Assembly: GCA_964642235.1 (NCBI GenBank)
Contig: CAZXOP010000030.1
Span: 1-18,451, forward strand
Direction: 5' to 3'
Length of the DNA: 18,451 nt
Origin: CAYSND01 sp964642235
GTDB taxonomy: Bacteria; Bacteroidota; Bacteroidia; Bacteroidales; UBA932
The translations under genes and the position numbers were made by a program. The stretch's first letter is position 1; each line of letters starts with the position of its first letter. The notes under the pieces are model-generated. The model was given only the letters and a program-made list of their open reading frames with translations, ran no database searches and was not told the origin of the DNA. This document shows, piece by piece, positions 1 to 8,577 of the stretch.

Positions 1-12
1 CGGCTCCGGGTA
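1..12 (+). tRNA. possible 3' end of a tRNA (partial)
   Basis: The first 12 bases can be read as the 3' part of a tRNA: CGGC would be the end of the T-stem, TCCGGGT the 3' acceptor strand and A12 the discriminator base. A leucine-type tRNA with a GCCGG/CCGGC T-stem would fit. A terminator hairpin follows at once, as expected after a stable RNA gene. No T-loop or anticodon is visible because the window starts too late, so this is a suggestion from shape and context only. Confidence 0.3.
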
Positions 13-28
13 CTAAGAAATAAAAACA

Positions 29-68
29 AAGCACTTATAACCAGATTGTTATAGGTGCTTTTTGTTTT
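29..68 (+). terminator. intrinsic terminator of the upstream (tRNA?) gene
   Basis: AAGCACTTATAAC (29-41) pairs with GTTATAGGTGCTT (48-60) over 13 positions with one mismatch or wobble and a six-base loop. A T-rich tail (58-68) follows. It separates whatever lies upstream from the toxin-antitoxin pair. Its tail overlaps the putative -33 element of the next promoter. Confidence 0.8.
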
Positions 69-91
69 GTTAATAAATAGTACTATCTTTG
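61..91 (+). promoter_or_regulatory. Bacteroidetes-type promoter of the hipBA-like pair
   Basis: TTTG (61-64), a 19-base spacer and TATCTTTG (84-91) match the Bacteroidetes sigma-ABfr consensus TTTG/N19-21/TAnnTTTG exactly. The predicted transcript would start near base 97, about 22 bases before the ATG at 119. Confidence 0.7.
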
Positions 92-118
92 TAGTGATAA
101 CATATTATTACTTAATTG

Positions 119-454
119 ATGTTTAATATGATAAATGATAACATATTAGTATTAATAGAACGAACCCCGGATGCTATAATGCAACAAATGGCACAACGTG
201 TAAGAATGCGTAGATTAGAGCTTAATTGGACGCAGAATTTGTTGGCATCAAAAGCTGGCTTACCACTTGCTACCTATCGAAGATTTGAATCAAAAGGTGA
301 AATCTCTTTTCGCGGAATGGTAATGATAGCTATTGCGCTTGGAGCCGAAGAGGATTTTGAACACCTTTTTTCTTTAAAAAGATATCAAAATATAGACGAG
401 TTGATTGCTCAGAAACAAAAGAATCCACGAAAAAGAGCCACGAAAAATGAATAA
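119..454 (+). CDS. XRE-family HTH protein, probable HipB-like antitoxin
   Basis: A 111-residue DNA-binding protein. Residues about 28-82 form a Cro/C1-type helix-turn-helix (WTQNLLASKAGLPLATYRRF), with a long N-terminal extension and a basic tail (PRKRATKNE). Its last 8 bases overlap the start of the downstream HipA-like kinase gene, a coupling typical of type II toxin-antitoxin operons, so I infer that it neutralises the kinase and represses its own promoter at 61-91. I chose the ATG at 119; a TTG one codon upstream and an ATG at 128 are alternatives. The motif assignment is firm, the antitoxin role is inferred from position. It could instead be a plain regulator, since many HipA homologues have unstudied partners. 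Confidence 0.85.
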   Translation: MFNMINDNILVLIERTPDAIMQQMAQRVRMRRLELNWTQNLLASKAGLPLATYRRFESKGEISFRGMVMIAIALGAEEDFEHLFSLKRYQNIDELIAQKQKNPRKRATKNE

Positions 455-1553
455 CATATCGACCATAGAGGTTTTTATAGCTAACCGGCGTGTTGGACGA
501 CTGGCTCTTACTCCCGAAAGTCTATGTGCTTTTGAATATGATACTGAATGGATTAAAACAGGTTGTTCGATATCACCATTCTATCTCCCCCTAAAAAACG
601 GACTACAGATAGCCAAACGCGACCCTTTCCGTGGAGGCTTTGGTGTGTTTGACGATAGCCTCCCTGACGGCTGGGGAAATTTCATATTGGATAGATATTT
701 GAGCCAGCAAGGAATAAATCCCCAGAAACTCACTCTCCTCGAAAGGTTAGCACTTATAGGTAGTACAGGTAGGGGTGCATTGGAGTTCCGTCCCGACAGG
801 AGCGTTAACGCAGATCATGCATTTGTGGACTTTGATCGACTTGCAGCCAATGCGGAGCTAATACTTGGAGATAAGAGTGATGATGTTTCAGTAGATGATT
901 TATATCGCTATGGAGGTTCGTCCGGTGGCGCAAGACCTAAAGTGTTTGCTACTATCGATAACGGCTTTTGGCTTGTTAAATTTCGAGCAACCTTGGATCC
1001 TCAAAATATAGGCGAGACGGAGTATCAATACTCACTATTGGCAAAGGAATGTGGGATTACTATGAGCCAAACAAGGCTATTTAACGATAAATATTTTGGA
1101 GTGGAGCGTTTCGATAGAGTTGGCACAGAGCGGATTCATACCATTTCGGCGGCAGGTCTTCTGAATGCAGATTACCGTATTCCGAGCTTGGATTACTCTT
1201 TATTATTGAAACTGACGCTCACTTTGACAAGAGATATACAACAAGTAATGCAAATGTTTAGATTAATGGTATTTAACATCATTATTTCAAACAGAGATGA
1301 TCACGCAAAAAACTTTTCTTTTCAATACCGTGATGGAGCATGGAAACAATCCCCTGCGTATGATCTTCTTCCCAGCAGTGGGTTTAACGGCTATCATACA
1401 ACGACCATAAACGGACAAGGCGAGCCTACGAAAAAAGATGTGATGACCTTGGCAAAAGAGATTGGGATTCAGGTCAATCAAGCTACTCAGATTATTGAGC
1501 AGGTTGAGGATATATGCCACCAAAAAAACATGGCTAAATTCAGCCTCAAATAG
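447..1553 (+). CDS. HipA-family serine/threonine kinase, putative toxin
   Basis: A 368-residue HipA-like protein, shorter than E. coli HipA (440). The N-subdomain 1 (residues 1 to about 115, FDDSLPDGWGNFILDRYL) is followed by the kinase fold. Visible motifs are the Gly-rich loop GGSSGGARPK (156-165), whose serines S158/S159 are likely autophosphorylation sites, a probable ATP-binding lysine K178, the catalytic loop NRDDHAKNF (282-290, catalytic D284 and metal-binding N289) and a metal-binding Asp in SPAYDLL (D306). All catalytic residues seem intact, so an active kinase is expected. Characterised relatives phosphorylate an aminoacyl-tRNA synthetase such as GltX and cause growth arrest; the target here is unknown. 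An in-frame ATG at 405 would add 14 residues, but the ATG at 447, overlapping the antitoxin stop, is the normal arrangement. Unlike HipBST systems, N-subdomain 1 is fused to the kinase. Confidence 0.88.
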   Translation: MNNISTIEVFIANRRVGRLALTPESLCAFEYDTEWIKTGCSISPFYLPLKNGLQIAKRDPFRGGFGVFDDSLPDGWGNFILDRYLSQQGINPQKLTLLERLALIGSTGRGALEFRPDRSVNADHAFVDFDRLAANAELILGDKSDDVSVDDLYRYGGSSGGARPKVFATIDNGFWLVKFRATLDPQNIGETEYQYSLLAKECGITMSQTRLFNDKYFGVERFDRVGTERIHTISAAGLLNADYRIPSLDYSLLLKLTLTLTRDIQQVMQMFRLMVFNIIISNRDDHAKNFSFQYRDGAWKQSPAYDLLPSSGFNGYHTTTINGQGEPTKKDVMTLAKEIGIQVNQATQIIEQVEDICHQKNMAKFSLK

Positions 1554-1574
1554 TAAAGTAGAATTGTTGATATT

Positions 1575-1605
1575 TTTGCCAAATTAATTATTTGGGTTAC
1601 TTTTG
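1575..1605 (+). promoter_or_regulatory. Bacteroidetes-type promoter of the small beta-barrel gene
   Basis: TTTG (1575-1578), a 19-base spacer and TACTTTTG (1598-1605) fit the consensus exactly. The expected leader is short, about 17 bases before the ATG at 1628. This argues that the gene is transcribed apart from the hipA-like gene and supports the ATG at 1628 over the upstream TTG at 1592, which lies inside the promoter. Confidence 0.7.
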
Positions 1606-1627
1606 CGGCTTATTAATTTTAACTATT

Positions 1628-2158
1628 ATGAATAAAAAACAGTTTCCAATCCTAATCCTAAGCTTACTTGTTTTACTTATTTCCTCTACTGACCTCTCTG
1701 CCCAAAAACCCAAAAAGATATTTAAGTATCAAGGGGAAGTGGTTGCAGGATTAGGTGTTATGCTTTCACAAGAGTCCGGAACAGGAAATCTTCATATTAT
1801 TAATGGTGTCAGATTTAACCCTTACTTCTCGGCAGGAGTTGGTTTAGGTCTTAACCTTGTGGATGATAACGAAGTGCCTCTTATCCCTTTCTTTTTGGAC
1901 TTGAAAGCTTACCTCCCCGTGAGTAAAAAACTCTCTTTTATGTTCTACTGTGACCCCGGATTTACTGATCTGCCCAATACTTATATAGTAACTCCCGGTT
2001 TTGGATTAAGTTGGAATATTACAAGATCACTTGGTCTGAACCTCTCACTCTTCCACGATAGGTATTTTACTAAAGCAGAGGGGACTTTAAACGGAACAGA
2101 TGTCACCTTAAAGACCAATTTTGGCTACACAGGTCTCCGATTAGGGCTCTTCTTTTAA
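1628..2158 (+). CDS. small secreted outer-membrane beta-barrel protein, function unknown
   Basis: A 176-residue protein with a clear signal peptide (basic MNKK, hydrophobic residues 6-22, likely cleavage near LSAQ at 23-26). The mature part alternates short amphipathic strands rich in Gly, Phe, Tyr and Leu (GVGLGLNL, FFLDLKAYLPV, GYTGLRLGLFF). It ends in phenylalanine, the usual C-terminal signal of outer-membrane barrels. About eight strands could fit, as in OmpA/OmpW-like small barrels of Bacteroidetes. No catalytic motif is visible. It has its own promoter and meets the ATPase gene tail to tail with 10 bases between. The barrel is inferred from pattern; no specific family is recognised. 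Confidence 0.72.
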   Translation: MNKKQFPILILSLLVLLISSTDLSAQKPKKIFKYQGEVVAGLGVMLSQESGTGNLHIINGVRFNPYFSAGVGLGLNLVDDNEVPLIPFFLDLKAYLPVSKKLSFMFYCDPGFTDLPNTYIVTPGFGLSWNITRSLGLNLSLFHDRYFTKAEGTLNGTDVTLKTNFGYTGLRLGLFF

Positions 2159-2168
2159 TAGACTATAT

Positions 2169-3359
2169 TTATAAACGAAATAAATCGGCGGGATTCATAC
2201 TTAGAAACTCTTCTAAGGGGATACCGCCGGTTCCTATTGTAAAGAGACCGCGAGGGTGGTACTCCTCATTAAATAAAGAGAGTCCCAAACTTTTGCCCTC
2301 TTTTCCACTTTTAACCTCGAGAGCTATTATCTCCCTTCCTTTCTCTATCACATAATCAACTTCATAGCTCCCTTGGTTCCAATAATAAACATTGAATCTC
2401 TGTTTCAATCCGCAATTTATCAGATGAGCACCTACTGCTGATTCGACAAAACGCCCCCAATCTTTATGGTGTTTCAGCACCATTTCAAAATTTTCATCCT
2501 GACTTGCAGAGAGTAGAGCGTTATTATATACTTGAAATTTAGGCTTTGAGGCTCTTTTTCTAATAATGTCAGCAGCATATTTCTCAAGACCTGATAATAA
2601 TCCTGCCTCTTTAAGTAATGAAAGGTAGCCTGATAAAGTGGTAAGATTACCTGATTCTTGCAATTCTCCTTGAACCTTAGTTAAGGAGAGTATTTGTGAG
2701 GAGTATTTGCAACCAATATCGAATAGCCTTGCAAGTAATATAGGTTTGTCCACTCGAGTCATCATTAAAATATCTTTAGAAATAGTCGCCTCTACCAAAG
2801 ACTCTCTTATATAGTTTTTCCAACGCTCTTCTTCAGCAATAAGGGGGGCAGATCCCGGATAACCCCCGAAATAAATAAATTGTTCGAGAGACCACCCAAA
2901 GGCATCTCGCATCTCATCAAATGACCAGTGGGTAATATTGGTAAGTTCATATCGTCCTGCAAGCGACTCGGTTAGCCCCTTTTGAATAAGAAGCCTCGAT
3001 GAACCTAATAGGATAACCTTCACATTCGTATCAGAAAACGAATCTTTGTCCCACTCCTTTTTAACGGTTTCACTCCAATTTGGTATTTTCTGAACCTCAT
3101 CTACAATAAATAGTATCTCCTTTTTCTCCCCTTGTTGTAGTTGGAAACGGGCATTTCCCCACTCGCGTCTAAGCCATGCTGTATCTGCAGCATATAAATC
3201 ATCTGCCGTTACAAATAGATAAGGAATATCTATTTTCTTGATAAGCTGTTTTATTAAGGTCGTTTTTCCCACTTGACGAGGTCCAACCAATACTTGTATA
3301 AATTGTCTTTTTTCAGATACCCTATTCCTAATATCCTGTAAGATAGCCCTTTCAAACAT
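2169..3359 (-). CDS. AAA_14/DUF4143 family ATP-binding protein
   Basis: A 396-residue protein of the widespread 'ATP-binding protein with DUF4143' family. The N-terminal AAA domain shows Walker A GPRQVGKTT (26-34), Walker B ILFIVDE (82-88) and a sensor-like LLGSSRLL (117-124). The typical ESLAGRYE (131-138) follows. The C-terminal half has the DUF4143 pattern, with FVESAVG (304-310), EVDYVI (333-338) and ALEVKSG (346-352). The last two give the spaced acidic residues and Glu-x-Lys of a PD-(D/E)xK nuclease-like fold, E306, D335, E348 and K350. Substrate and role in the cell are unknown for this family. It stands alone with its own promoter region upstream. Confidence 0.88.
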   Translation of the reverse strand: MFERAILQDIRNRVSEKRQFIQVLVGPRQVGKTTLIKQLIKKIDIPYLFVTADDLYAADTAWLRREWGNARFQLQQGEKKEILFIVDEVQKIPNWSETVKKEWDKDSFSDTNVKVILLGSSRLLIQKGLTESLAGRYELTNITHWSFDEMRDAFGWSLEQFIYFGGYPGSAPLIAEEERWKNYIRESLVEATISKDILMMTRVDKPILLARLFDIGCKYSSQILSLTKVQGELQESGNLTTLSGYLSLLKEAGLLSGLEKYAADIIRKRASKPKFQVYNNALLSASQDENFEMVLKHHKDWGRFVESAVGAHLINCGLKQRFNVYYWNQGSYEVDYVIEKGREIIALEVKSGKEGKSLGLSLFNEEYHPRGLFTIGTGGIPLEEFLSMNPADLFRL

Positions 3360-3400
3360 ACTCTTATTAATTTATTAGCAATTAAAAATAAATTATTAGA

Positions 3401-3408
3401 CAAAGATA
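3401..3408 (-). promoter_or_regulatory. -7 element of the ATPase gene promoter
   Basis: Read on the minus strand this is TATCTTTG, a perfect -7 element, 41 bases before the ATPase start codon at 3359. No TTTG lies 19-21 bases upstream; the nearest is 13 bases away at 3422-3425. The promoter is therefore incomplete by the consensus, as for many Bacteroidetes promoters. The flanks are very AT-rich, so a chance match is possible. Confidence 0.5.
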
Positions 3409-3443
3409 ATAAATTAATTAGCAAAATCTAAAAAACTTCTAAT

Positions 3444-3476
3444 AAAAAAAGCCGACTGATGCAGCCGGCTTTTTTA
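3444..3476 (-). terminator. intrinsic terminator of the susD-1 operon
   Basis: On the minus strand GCCGGCTG and CAGTCGGC (3462-3469 with 3451-3458) form an 8-bp stem with a G-U wobble and a three-base loop. It is flanked by A6 and T6 runs. The wobble forms a pair only in the minus-strand RNA, where the plus strand would have an A-C mismatch, so it mainly serves the leftward operon ending at 3494. Confidence 0.85.
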
Positions 3477-3493
3477 TTTACAATACCAAAAAG

Positions 3494-5344
3494 TTATTCT
3501 TCAATATCCCACCAAACAGGTGTTGACCAAACTTCAGGTTTAAGAGCTGTAGGATTTGAAGCCTGAAGATTAACGTTGTTGTAGTTAATTTCATGACTGC
3601 AATGTCTAAAACGACGATACCAATATGTAGGATCTGTTTTACTTGAACCGGGGAAGAACTGAATAGAGGTAGCACCGAATTCGGCTGGTCTGTCAACTCC
3701 GGGGTAAACAACACCAAAGTTTTTAATATTACCCGCGCTATAGTTAAATCTCCTCATATCGTTCCAGTTCTGAACAGTAAATGACATAGCAATATGCTTT
3801 TGTCCCATAATGTCAGCCATGGTAAGTTCTCCGGCTGTCTGAGCAATAGCAGCAGATGCTAAGAATGCAGTAATCTTTGCGTCATCCATTGGTCTCTTAT
3901 AAGGATTCCTTTGAGCATTACCCCACTGGTTGAGTTTTGTCTGCATTAGATAGATATGGGATCTAATCCCCTCTTTGTATGCAGCAAGAGCTCCTGCCTT
4001 ATCCCCTTTTCTGAAGAGCACTTCAGATTTTATGAAACACATCTCATGATATGTCATAATATCTGTTTGAGATTCAGGGAGAGAGTAGAATGTTCCTGTA
4101 GAGATAATAGTGCCGTCTTTAAGATCATAATATGTTCCGTCACCATTAGTTACCCCTTGCATAGCACATCTCGATTGCATAAGAACATAAACGGTATCAC
4201 CTTTTCTACTTGGATTAGTAGTGGAGATAGACCATTTCTTACTAGTGGAGCTATAAGTAGGGTGCATAGGGCCGCCATTTTTTCTAATATCGGTGTTTAT
4301 AATATCAAGACCTTTAGTCCTTTCAAAGAATGTTTTATCGATGAATTTAGGAGAAGTAGGGTCTGCCGGATTATAACCGGGGTTAGGTACCATTCCATGA
4401 TGCTCAGCTGAAGGAACAAGCCTGTCGGTACGGGGGTCTTCTATACCTGAACCGCGAGGATTCTCAAGTCGGTCAAGATAAATCTTAGTAAAACGATATG
4501 CATTTCCCCAAGCTGCAACGTCAAAAATGAAAGCACTTTTCATAGGGTCTCCTACTCCGAGTAGTGAAGAACCTATTAAGTCAGCAGGGTCATTTTCGTG
4601 ATGAATAATGGTACCTTCAGCATTTGCCTTAGGTCCATTCTCGATAGCAGCAAGAATATCGTCAGGTTTATAAAGAGCCGATTTTTTGGAGAGGTTGTTA
4701 AGCCATCTTGCTTTCAGACCATAGCATAATTTAATCCATTTATTTACATCACCATTGTTCCAAACATCACCCTTAGCAAAAGGGGTGGCTGTTGCAGGTT
4801 GAGTCTTTTTGAAATAGAATAATGCTGAATCTAAATGTTCTAAGCAGCCATTGAAAATGGTCTTCCCATCATCATATTTAGGGGTAAGAGAAGCGCCAAG
4901 AGCATCAGTGTAGGGCATTTCACCATAAAAATCAGTCATTAACATAAATCCCATAGCATGAATAGTATGGGCAGCTCCTATATAGTAGTAAGCATTCTCT
5001 TCTCTTGCTTTGGAAACAAGTTCACCAATGTTGTTGGCAGTACTTACAAACCATTGTTGATAAGGAGTTGTAGGACCTGCACCTGTTCCGGGAGCCCACG
5101 CAGTGTATGCATTATTAGTTCCTCCGGCGCGGGAAGCAGTGGTAAATGCCAAAATTGCAACTTGTGCAGAGGCATTGCCATAAGCATAGTTGTATCCATA
5201 CTGAATCCAAGGAAGCCTTGTGGCAACGGGAGCCGTAACACTTGTAGGGGAGTCAGGATCAACATTTATGTCGAGCCATTTATCACAAGAGACGAGGCTC
5301 AACATCATAATGGATGATAATGTTATAATTAAAATCTTTTTCAT
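3494..5344 (-). CDS. SusD-like nutrient-binding outer-membrane lipoprotein (SusD-like_2 type), pair 1
   Basis: A 616-residue surface lipoprotein that caps the adjacent SusC channel and captures substrate. A lipoprotein signal peptide ends in LVSC, with lipidated Cys20. The mature N-terminus DKWLDINVDPDSPT and the region GYNYAYGNASAQVAIL are typical of the SusD-like_2 (PF12771) branch, distinct from the classical RagB/SusD family. A later helical part (SEVLFRKGDKAGALAAYKEGIRSHI) resembles the TPR-like core, and NWNDMRRFNYS resembles the conserved segment near the C-terminus. It starts 11 bases after the susC-1 stop with an A-rich gap (AACTTGTAAAA) and is the last gene of the leftward operon. 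The ligand cannot be read from the sequence; the operon context favours peptides. Confidence 0.93.
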   Translation of the reverse strand: MKKILIITLSSIMMLSLVSCDKWLDINVDPDSPTSVTAPVATRLPWIQYGYNYAYGNASAQVAILAFTTASRAGGTNNAYTAWAPGTGAGPTTPYQQWFVSTANNIGELVSKAREENAYYYIGAAHTIHAMGFMLMTDFYGEMPYTDALGASLTPKYDDGKTIFNGCLEHLDSALFYFKKTQPATATPFAKGDVWNNGDVNKWIKLCYGLKARWLNNLSKKSALYKPDDILAAIENGPKANAEGTIIHHENDPADLIGSSLLGVGDPMKSAFIFDVAAWGNAYRFTKIYLDRLENPRGSGIEDPRTDRLVPSAEHHGMVPNPGYNPADPTSPKFIDKTFFERTKGLDIINTDIRKNGGPMHPTYSSTSKKWSISTTNPSRKGDTVYVLMQSRCAMQGVTNGDGTYYDLKDGTIISTGTFYSLPESQTDIMTYHEMCFIKSEVLFRKGDKAGALAAYKEGIRSHIYLMQTKLNQWGNAQRNPYKRPMDDAKITAFLASAAIAQTAGELTMADIMGQKHIAMSFTVQNWNDMRRFNYSAGNIKNFGVVYPGVDRPAEFGATSIQFFPGSSKTDPTYWYRRFRHCSHEINYNNVNLQASNPTALKPEVWSTPVWWDIEE

Positions 5345-5355
5345 TTTTACAAGTT

Positions 5356-8300
5356 TTAGAATGTTAAATTAATACCAAAAGAACATCCTGCAGTAGAAGG
5401 AACACCGCAATAGTCAATTCCTGAAGAGCTTGAACCTACTACACCGGAACCTGCAACAGAGTTTTCAGGATCCAGACCTCTGTAGTTAGTTAAAATGAGT
5501 AGGTTGTTGCCTGAAATAGTAGCAGTAAGACCTTTTATTAAGCCCTGCTTCTTGATCATTCCTTTGAAATCATAAGAGAGAGTTAGAGCACGTAATCTAA
5601 GCCAGTTGGTTTTGGTTATAAAGTTAGCAGTTTCATTGCCATATGATCCCCAATAACTTTGAATTAAATTTGCTCCACTTGTCTGTGTCCCTTTTATAGT
5701 GTACATTTTACCTGCCTCATAAGTAGTGCTTCTTGCCTCATAAACAGGAGCTGCGGCTGTACCGGTGTTAACAACACCATTTATAGTAACAGACTCTCTG
5801 TTTAAAGTCTTTGCACTCATACCGGCCATGGTCATCATATAATCAGTACCATTATAGATATCCCCACCTACTCTATAGTCAAATAAGAAAGAGAGTCCCC
5901 AATTCTTGTACCTGATATTATTGTTCCATCCTCCGGAGAGTTTTGGTTCTCTATCTCCGATTTGGTATGTTGTCTTTCCGTCTGAGAGAGGAAGACCTGT
6001 ATTTGCATCCACCACAACATTTCCATCAGGATCTCTTGTCCACTTGGAACCTGAAATCCCCATAAATAGACCTGTAACAGCAGGAGAGATTAAATTCCCG
6101 GTATCGTCATAAACAGCTTGTTTAGTGTTGAAAGAGGCTGCTTTAGCATTTCCTACCTGAACATCTGTAACATATAAAATGTCTTGTCCTGTCATCAAAT
6201 CATAAACACGACCTTTATTCTTTGAGAAGTTAAAAGCCATATCCCATGAGAAATCTCTCGTAACGATAGGAGAAACATTAAGTGTTAACTCCATACCATC
6301 ATTCTGAACTCTACCTACGTTGGTGGAGAGGAGGATGTAACCTGTAGCCTGACTTAGACGAGGAACCACGATTTGGTGCTTAGAGTTATTTGAATAATAT
6401 GTAAAGTCAAGTCCTAAACGACCATTGAAGAATCTCATATCCAACCCAACTTCCCATGAACGGGTAATTTCAGGGATAAGATATGGATTACCTCTCTGCC
6501 AAGTATTACCCACTCCAAGTCTTCCTCCGAGGAAGGTCATTGCAGGCCAAATGGTAGTTGCGGTAGCATAAGGGTCAGTATCTTTACCCACTTCTGCCCA
6601 AGAACCACGTATTTTCCCAAAAGAGAGAATATTGTTCTGAGGAATTAATTCCGAGAAGACAACGCTTCCTGAAACTGATGGATAGAAGTAAGAACGATTG
6701 CTCTTAGGAAGGGTAGAAGTCCAGTCATTTCTCCCTGTTACTGTGAGGTAAGCCAAGTTTTTGTAGGAAGCACGGAACTCTCCGAATGCACCCATAAGTC
6801 TCTTCGTTGAATGAAGTGACTGGAACTGTTTGTTACCTTCGGCAATGTTTTCAAAGCTGAAGAAGTCATCTATAACGAAATTCCATCCGTTTCTTCTATT
6901 GGTGGTAACTTTTGTCTCTTCTGCAGATTGACCAAGAAGCAGACTTAAATCGAAATCACCAAATTTCTTATGGAAGTTAAGCAATAAGTTAGATGATGCA
7001 TATCCATAAACTCTGTCATTTTCAGAAAGTTTACCTTTTTGATATGTAATTCTTACAGCACTACCCGGAGCAAGAAGAGTATAATCATTATAGGTATATC
7101 TGTCATACCCTACTCTGTAGCTAATGTTAAACCAATCAGTAACATCAAGGTTTGCAGAGAGCGAACCGGTAAAACGATGAGTCTGGTCATTCATTTTATT
7201 CTTATTGATAATCCAGTAAGGGTTTTCAACATCATCTTCAAGCTCCTGTTTACCTGCAAACATACGATATTTGGTACCATCATCGTTGAGGTAATACTTC
7301 ATATCGTCACTTCTTGCCCAACGATATACAGAGACCATTGCACCTGTTCCTCCTGAGCCGAATAGACCACCGGAAGTCAAAGTTTTCTGAGTGTTAGAGA
7401 TAGTGTAAGCGACATTTGCTCCAACAGTTAATTTGCCGAGTTTTTGATCGGCGTTAAAACGGAAAGCAGTCTTGTCATACCCTGTCTTTGGAACCACACC
7501 ACTCTGGTCGAAACGAGAAGCAGAGAGATAGAAAGTACCATTTTTATGTCCGCCGGAAACACTAACTGTATTGTCGAATATATTACTTCCTTGGAAGAAG
7601 TCACCTATATTGTCATACATAGTAGAACCGGAGACATCAGAGAATTTAGCACCCCAAGATGAGGTGGTGTAATCGTTAAGAGTCCCGTTTATTTCATAAT
7701 AACCTCTCATGTACTTATCTTGCTGTTCAGGTAGTCTGTTTATCCAGTTCCTTGTATATTTAGAACTAAAGTTAACAGTTACCCTTCCTTGATCCCCTTT
7801 CTTAGTGGTAATCATAACCACACCGGCAGCAGCACGTGAGCCGTAAAGAGCAGCTGCAGCAGGACCTTTAAGTACTGACATGTTTTCTATATCCTCAGGG
7901 TTAATATCCATAACGCGGTTTCCGAAAGTGGAAGCAGTTCTCATTGCACCGTCAAATCCGGAATTACCTCCAATATTAGTAGCATTGTCATAGATAATAC
8001 CGTCAACGACGAAAAGAGGCTGATTGTCTCTTTCAAGTGATGTACCTCCGCGGATAATTATTTGAGAACCGGCACCGGCAGAACCACCTGACTGAGTAAT
8101 GTTTACACCGGCAATTTTTCCGGCGAGGGAGTTTACGATGTTTGAAGACTTGTTCTTTAGAATTTCGTCGGATTTAATGTCTTGTACGGCATATCCAAGA
8201 GCTTTTTTCTCTTTCTTTATACCCAAGGCAGTAACTACGACATCTTCAAGAAGAACAGCATCATCTTCCATCGTAATGTTAATAACAACTCTTCCGGAGA

Positions 8301-8577
8301 CATTGGTGACTACATCTTTGTAACCCATTGAGGTAAACTTTAATTTACCATCAGAGGGGACAGAAATGCTATATGTTCCATCGCTTTCGGTAGAAGTTCC
8401 AACTCGTGTTCCGTCTAATAGGACATAGACCCCCACGATGGAGGCACCTTGCTTATCTGTCACCTTTCCGGTAACTTTGATATTCTGTGCCCAAATGCTC
8501 CCTGTTGAAATTAACAGAGAACATAAAGCTAACATTGCAAAACGCAATGACTTGCTTAATTTCTTTGAAACAAACAT
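5356..8577 (-). CDS. SusC/RagA family TonB-dependent outer-membrane transporter, pair 1
   Basis: A 1073-residue TonB-linked transporter. A signal peptide (residues 1-31, ending SIWAQ) is followed by a carboxypeptidase-regulatory-like domain (about 32-110, NIKVTGKVTDKQGASIVGV). Next come a TonB-box-like EDVVVTALG (111-119) and a plug domain (about 120-260, with IIIRGGTSL, PLFVVDGI, SVLKGPAAAALYGSRAAAG). The 22-strand barrel ends in GINLTF, whose terminal Phe is the usual insertion signal. With SusD-1 it would import an oligomer using TonB energy. Two cysteines close to the C-terminus (DYCGVPSTAGC) may form a disulfide. The start is 44 bases after the aminopeptidase stop, with no consensus promoter between, so co-transcription is likely. 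Confidence 0.95.
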   Translation of the reverse strand: MFVSKKLSKSLRFAMLALCSLLISTGSIWAQNIKVTGKVTDKQGASIVGVYVLLDGTRVGTSTESDGTYSISVPSDGKLKFTSMGYKDVVTNVSGRVVINITMEDDAVLLEDVVVTALGIKKEKKALGYAVQDIKSDEILKNKSSNIVNSLAGKIAGVNITQSGGSAGAGSQIIIRGGTSLERDNQPLFVVDGIIYDNATNIGGNSGFDGAMRTASTFGNRVMDINPEDIENMSVLKGPAAAALYGSRAAAGVVMITTKKGDQGRVTVNFSSKYTRNWINRLPEQQDKYMRGYYEINGTLNDYTTSSWGAKFSDVSGSTMYDNIGDFFQGSNIFDNTVSVSGGHKNGTFYLSASRFDQSGVVPKTGYDKTAFRFNADQKLGKLTVGANVAYTISNTQKTLTSGGLFGSGGTGAMVSVYRWARSDDMKYYLNDDGTKYRMFAGKQELEDDVENPYWIINKNKMNDQTHRFTGSLSANLDVTDWFNISYRVGYDRYTYNDYTLLAPGSAVRITYQKGKLSENDRVYGYASSNLLLNFHKKFGDFDLSLLLGQSAEETKVTTNRRNGWNFVIDDFFSFENIAEGNKQFQSLHSTKRLMGAFGEFRASYKNLAYLTVTGRNDWTSTLPKSNRSYFYPSVSGSVVFSELIPQNNILSFGKIRGSWAEVGKDTDPYATATTIWPAMTFLGGRLGVGNTWQRGNPYLIPEITRSWEVGLDMRFFNGRLGLDFTYYSNNSKHQIVVPRLSQATGYILLSTNVGRVQNDGMELTLNVSPIVTRDFSWDMAFNFSKNKGRVYDLMTGQDILYVTDVQVGNAKAASFNTKQAVYDDTGNLISPAVTGLFMGISGSKWTRDPDGNVVVDANTGLPLSDGKTTYQIGDREPKLSGGWNNNIRYKNWGLSFLFDYRVGGDIYNGTDYMMTMAGMSAKTLNRESVTINGVVNTGTAAAPVYEARSTTYEAGKMYTIKGTQTSGANLIQSYWGSYGNETANFITKTNWLRLRALTLSYDFKGMIKKQGLIKGLTATISGNNLLILTNYRGLDPENSVAGSGVVGSSSSGIDYCGVPSTAGCSFGINLTF

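Noticed and set aside
116..118. TTG as start of the antitoxin-like gene
   Set aside because: An ATG follows as the next codon, and nothing favours the rarer TTG.
405..446. N-terminal extension of the HipA-like kinase from the ATG at 405
   Set aside because: It would overlap the antitoxin gene by 50 bases and adds a charged stretch not typical of HipA N-termini, whereas the ATG at 447 gives the usual short overlap.
1592..1627. Upstream TTG start for the small beta-barrel protein
   Set aside because: It lies within the promoter, before the expected transcript start, and would spoil the signal peptide that begins MNKKQF.
3360..3443. AT-rich stretch before the ATPase gene as an origin or attachment site
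   Set aside because: It has repeated TTAATTTATTA-like words but no clear iterons, DnaA boxes or direct repeats; promoter plus ordinary AT-rich spacer explains it.
3956..4411. 151-codon open frame on the plus strand inside susD-1
   Set aside because: It is antisense to a well-conserved SusD gene, has no promoter or recognisable domain, and its composition is that of a shadow frame.
5356..8577. Recent duplication of the two SusC/D pairs
   Set aside because: Only the signal peptide, regulatory-like domain and leader are alike; plugs, barrels and SusD families differ clearly.
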